Position numbers and translations under genes: made by a program | Notes under the pieces: generated by a model | What the model saw: the letters and a program-made list of their open reading frames with translations, nothing else | Databases searched by the model: none | Told to the model about the DNA's origin: nothing | In this document: one piece after another, positions 23,522 to 24,559 of the stretch | Numbering within the stretch: the stretch's first letter is position 1 | Layout: each line of letters opens with the position of its first letter | Source of the DNA: an uncultured Flammeovirgaceae bacterium | Lineage (GTDB): Bacteria; Bacteroidota; Bacteroidia; Cytophagales; Cyclobacteriaceae | Assembly: GCA_937138955.1 (NCBI GenBank) | Contig: CAKZPJ010000035.1 | Location: 1 to 24,559 of the forward strand | Direction of reading: 5' to 3' | DNA length: 24,559 nucleotides

Positions 23522-24424
23522 ATGAAATATAGCTTAACGCACTTACGACAGTTAGAATCGGAAGCCATCTTTATCATGCGCGAAGTGGCCTCACAATTTG
23601 AAAAGCCGGTGCTACTTTTTTCCGGTGGTAAAGACTCTATCGTCATGGTACGGTTAGCGCAGAAGGCTTTCTGGCCCGCTAGAATTCCGTTTCCTCTAAT
23701 GCATATTGATACTGGTCATAACTTTTCGGAGACGATTGAATTCAGAGATCGGCTAGTAGATAAATTAGGAGCGAAACTGATTGTCCGCTACGTGCAGGAT
23801 TCTATCGATCAAGGGAAAGCAGTAGAAGAAAAAGGCCCCAACCCGAGTCGTAATGGTCTGCAAACGATTACCTTACTGGATGGAATTGAGGAATTAAAAT
23901 TTGATGCTGCTTTTGGTGGTGCTCGCCGCGATGAAGAAAAAGCCCGAGCGAAGGAACGCTTCTTCTCCCACCGAGATGAATTTGGTCAGTGGGATCCCCG
24001 CAACCAGCGCCCGGAACTTTGGAATCTATTTAATGGAAAGAAGTTGTTGGGTGAGCACTTCCGAGTATTCCCGCTGAGTAACTGGACTGAAATGGACGTA
24101 TGGCAGTATATTGCGGCCGAGGAGCTAGATATTCCTAAGATTTATTTCTCTCACCAACGAGAAGTAGTAAAACGTGATGGAGTTCTATTAGCTAAATCCG
24201 ATTTTATTACGCTGATGGAAGGGGAAATTTACGAAGAGCGTCAGATCCGATTCCGTACCGTAGGCGATATGACTTGTACCGGATCGGTGGAATCTCCCGC
24301 AAGTACGCTAGAGGCAATCATCCAGGAGGTAGCGGCCGCTAAAGTAACCGAACGGGGCGGGCGCGCTGATGACAAGCGTTCCGAGGCAGCCATGGAAGAC
24401 CGAAAGAAGCAAGGTTATTTTTAG
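23522..24424 (+). CDS. cysD: Sulfate adenylyltransferase small subunit CysD
   Basis: CysD forms ATP sulfurylase with the GTPase CysN, making APS from ATP and sulfate. The 300-residue length is typical. Seen: the PP-loop SGGKDS (34-39) in VLLFSGGKDSIVMVRLAQ, the MHIDTGHNF segment, GARRDEEKARAKER, WTEMDVWQYI, RFRTVGDMTCTGSVES and the typical C-terminus MEDRKKQGYF. The start is ATG at 23522. It directly follows cysC. The partner cysN does not start within the remaining 135 bases. Confidence 0.97.
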   Translation: MKYSLTHLRQLESEAIFIMREVASQFEKPVLLFSGGKDSIVMVRLAQKAFWPARIPFPLMHIDTGHNFSETIEFRDRLVDKLGAKLIVRYVQDSIDQGKAVEEKGPNPSRNGLQTITLLDGIEELKFDAAFGGARRDEEKARAKERFFSHRDEFGQWDPRNQRPELWNLFNGKKLLGEHFRVFPLSNWTEMDVWQYIAAEELDIPKIYFSHQREVVKRDGVLLAKSDFITLMEGEIYEERQIRFRTVGDMTCTGSVESPASTLEAIIQEVAAAKVTERGGRADDKRSEAAMEDRKKQGYF

Positions 24425-24559
24425 AATGTAAATTTTTGACTCTTACATAAATTATCCCATATGGGACGCGTCACTTATTGCTAATTAGCTCATTAAACTG
24501 TGATAAGATCCTTTGGGATGACAGTAGTGCAAAAACACAAATATCATATTTTCATATCT
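24425..24559. other. Non-coding tail after cysD
   Basis: No coding start or terminator hairpin is visible. A perfect 12-bp palindrome (TCCCATATGGGA, 24455-24466) is the only structure seen. Confidence 0.4.

Noticed and set aside
24455..24466. Palindrome TCCCATATGGGA as a regulator site
   Set aside because: It is a single 12-bp palindrome with no gene start visible after it, so no role can be argued.
1..24559. Defence system, prophage, CRISPR array or biosynthetic cluster
   Set aside because: No repeat-spacer pattern, integrase, transposase, phage or secondary-metabolism gene was recognised on either strand.

Overview
The window looks like chromosomal DNA of a Bacteroidota member, most likely a Cytophagales-type bacterium. 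Evidence seen: a GldJ-like SUMF1-fold lipoprotein of the gliding/type IX secretion group, a DUF4175 giant membrane protein, a 'PTGGPKDSIPPK' Ig-like lipoprotein, a Bacteroidota-style YbeY, a short five-helix cytochrome oxidase subunit III, and an AT-leaning genome. Species cannot be named from the sequence.

Layout. 1-540: an AT-rich lysine-rich reading frame on the + strand runs into the front part of a secreted phosphatase-like gene on the - strand; this is a broken or chimeric junction. 1081-2955: a secreted TPR protein (-). 2959-3334: a dense cluster of DnaA boxes with an adjoining AT-rich stretch, the best candidate in the window for a chromosomal replication origin (oriC). 3311-5380: a lipoprotein (-) whose last codons carry DnaA boxes. 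5381-6977: a gene-poor, decayed zone with a strong hairpin and two broken genes. 6978-13248: mnmG, a parS-like ParB site, ybeY, a small anti-sigma-type ATPase and a DUF4175 protein, all on the - strand and mostly tightly packed. 13326-14456: exonuclease III and a small conserved protein (-). 14560-15237: a ComF-like phosphoribosyltransferase (+), then a strong bidirectional terminator. 15401-20234: a gldJ-like gene and mfd (-). 20339-24424: oxidase subunit III (+), a RibD-like protein (-), prmC (+), cysC (+) and cysD (+).

The main result is the replication/segregation locus: six perfect 9-mer DnaA boxes plus about seven one-mismatch boxes in roughly 320 bp, and 5.7 kb away a 15/16 match to the parS consensus, with mnmG (gidA), a classic origin neighbour, between them. 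If this is oriC, almost 17 kb of genes on its right face the outgoing fork head-on, which is unusual. The second most interesting item is a RibD-like protein whose deaminase half has lost nearly all its zinc and catalytic residues while its reductase half looks intact.

Functions present: tRNA wobble modification (MnmG), rRNA maturation (YbeY), release factor methylation (PrmC), DNA repair (ExoIII, Mfd), riboflavin synthesis (RibD), sulfate activation (CysC, CysD), respiration (subunit III) and surface secretion or motility (GldJ-like). No tRNA, rRNA, CRISPR array, insertion sequence or phage gene was recognised.
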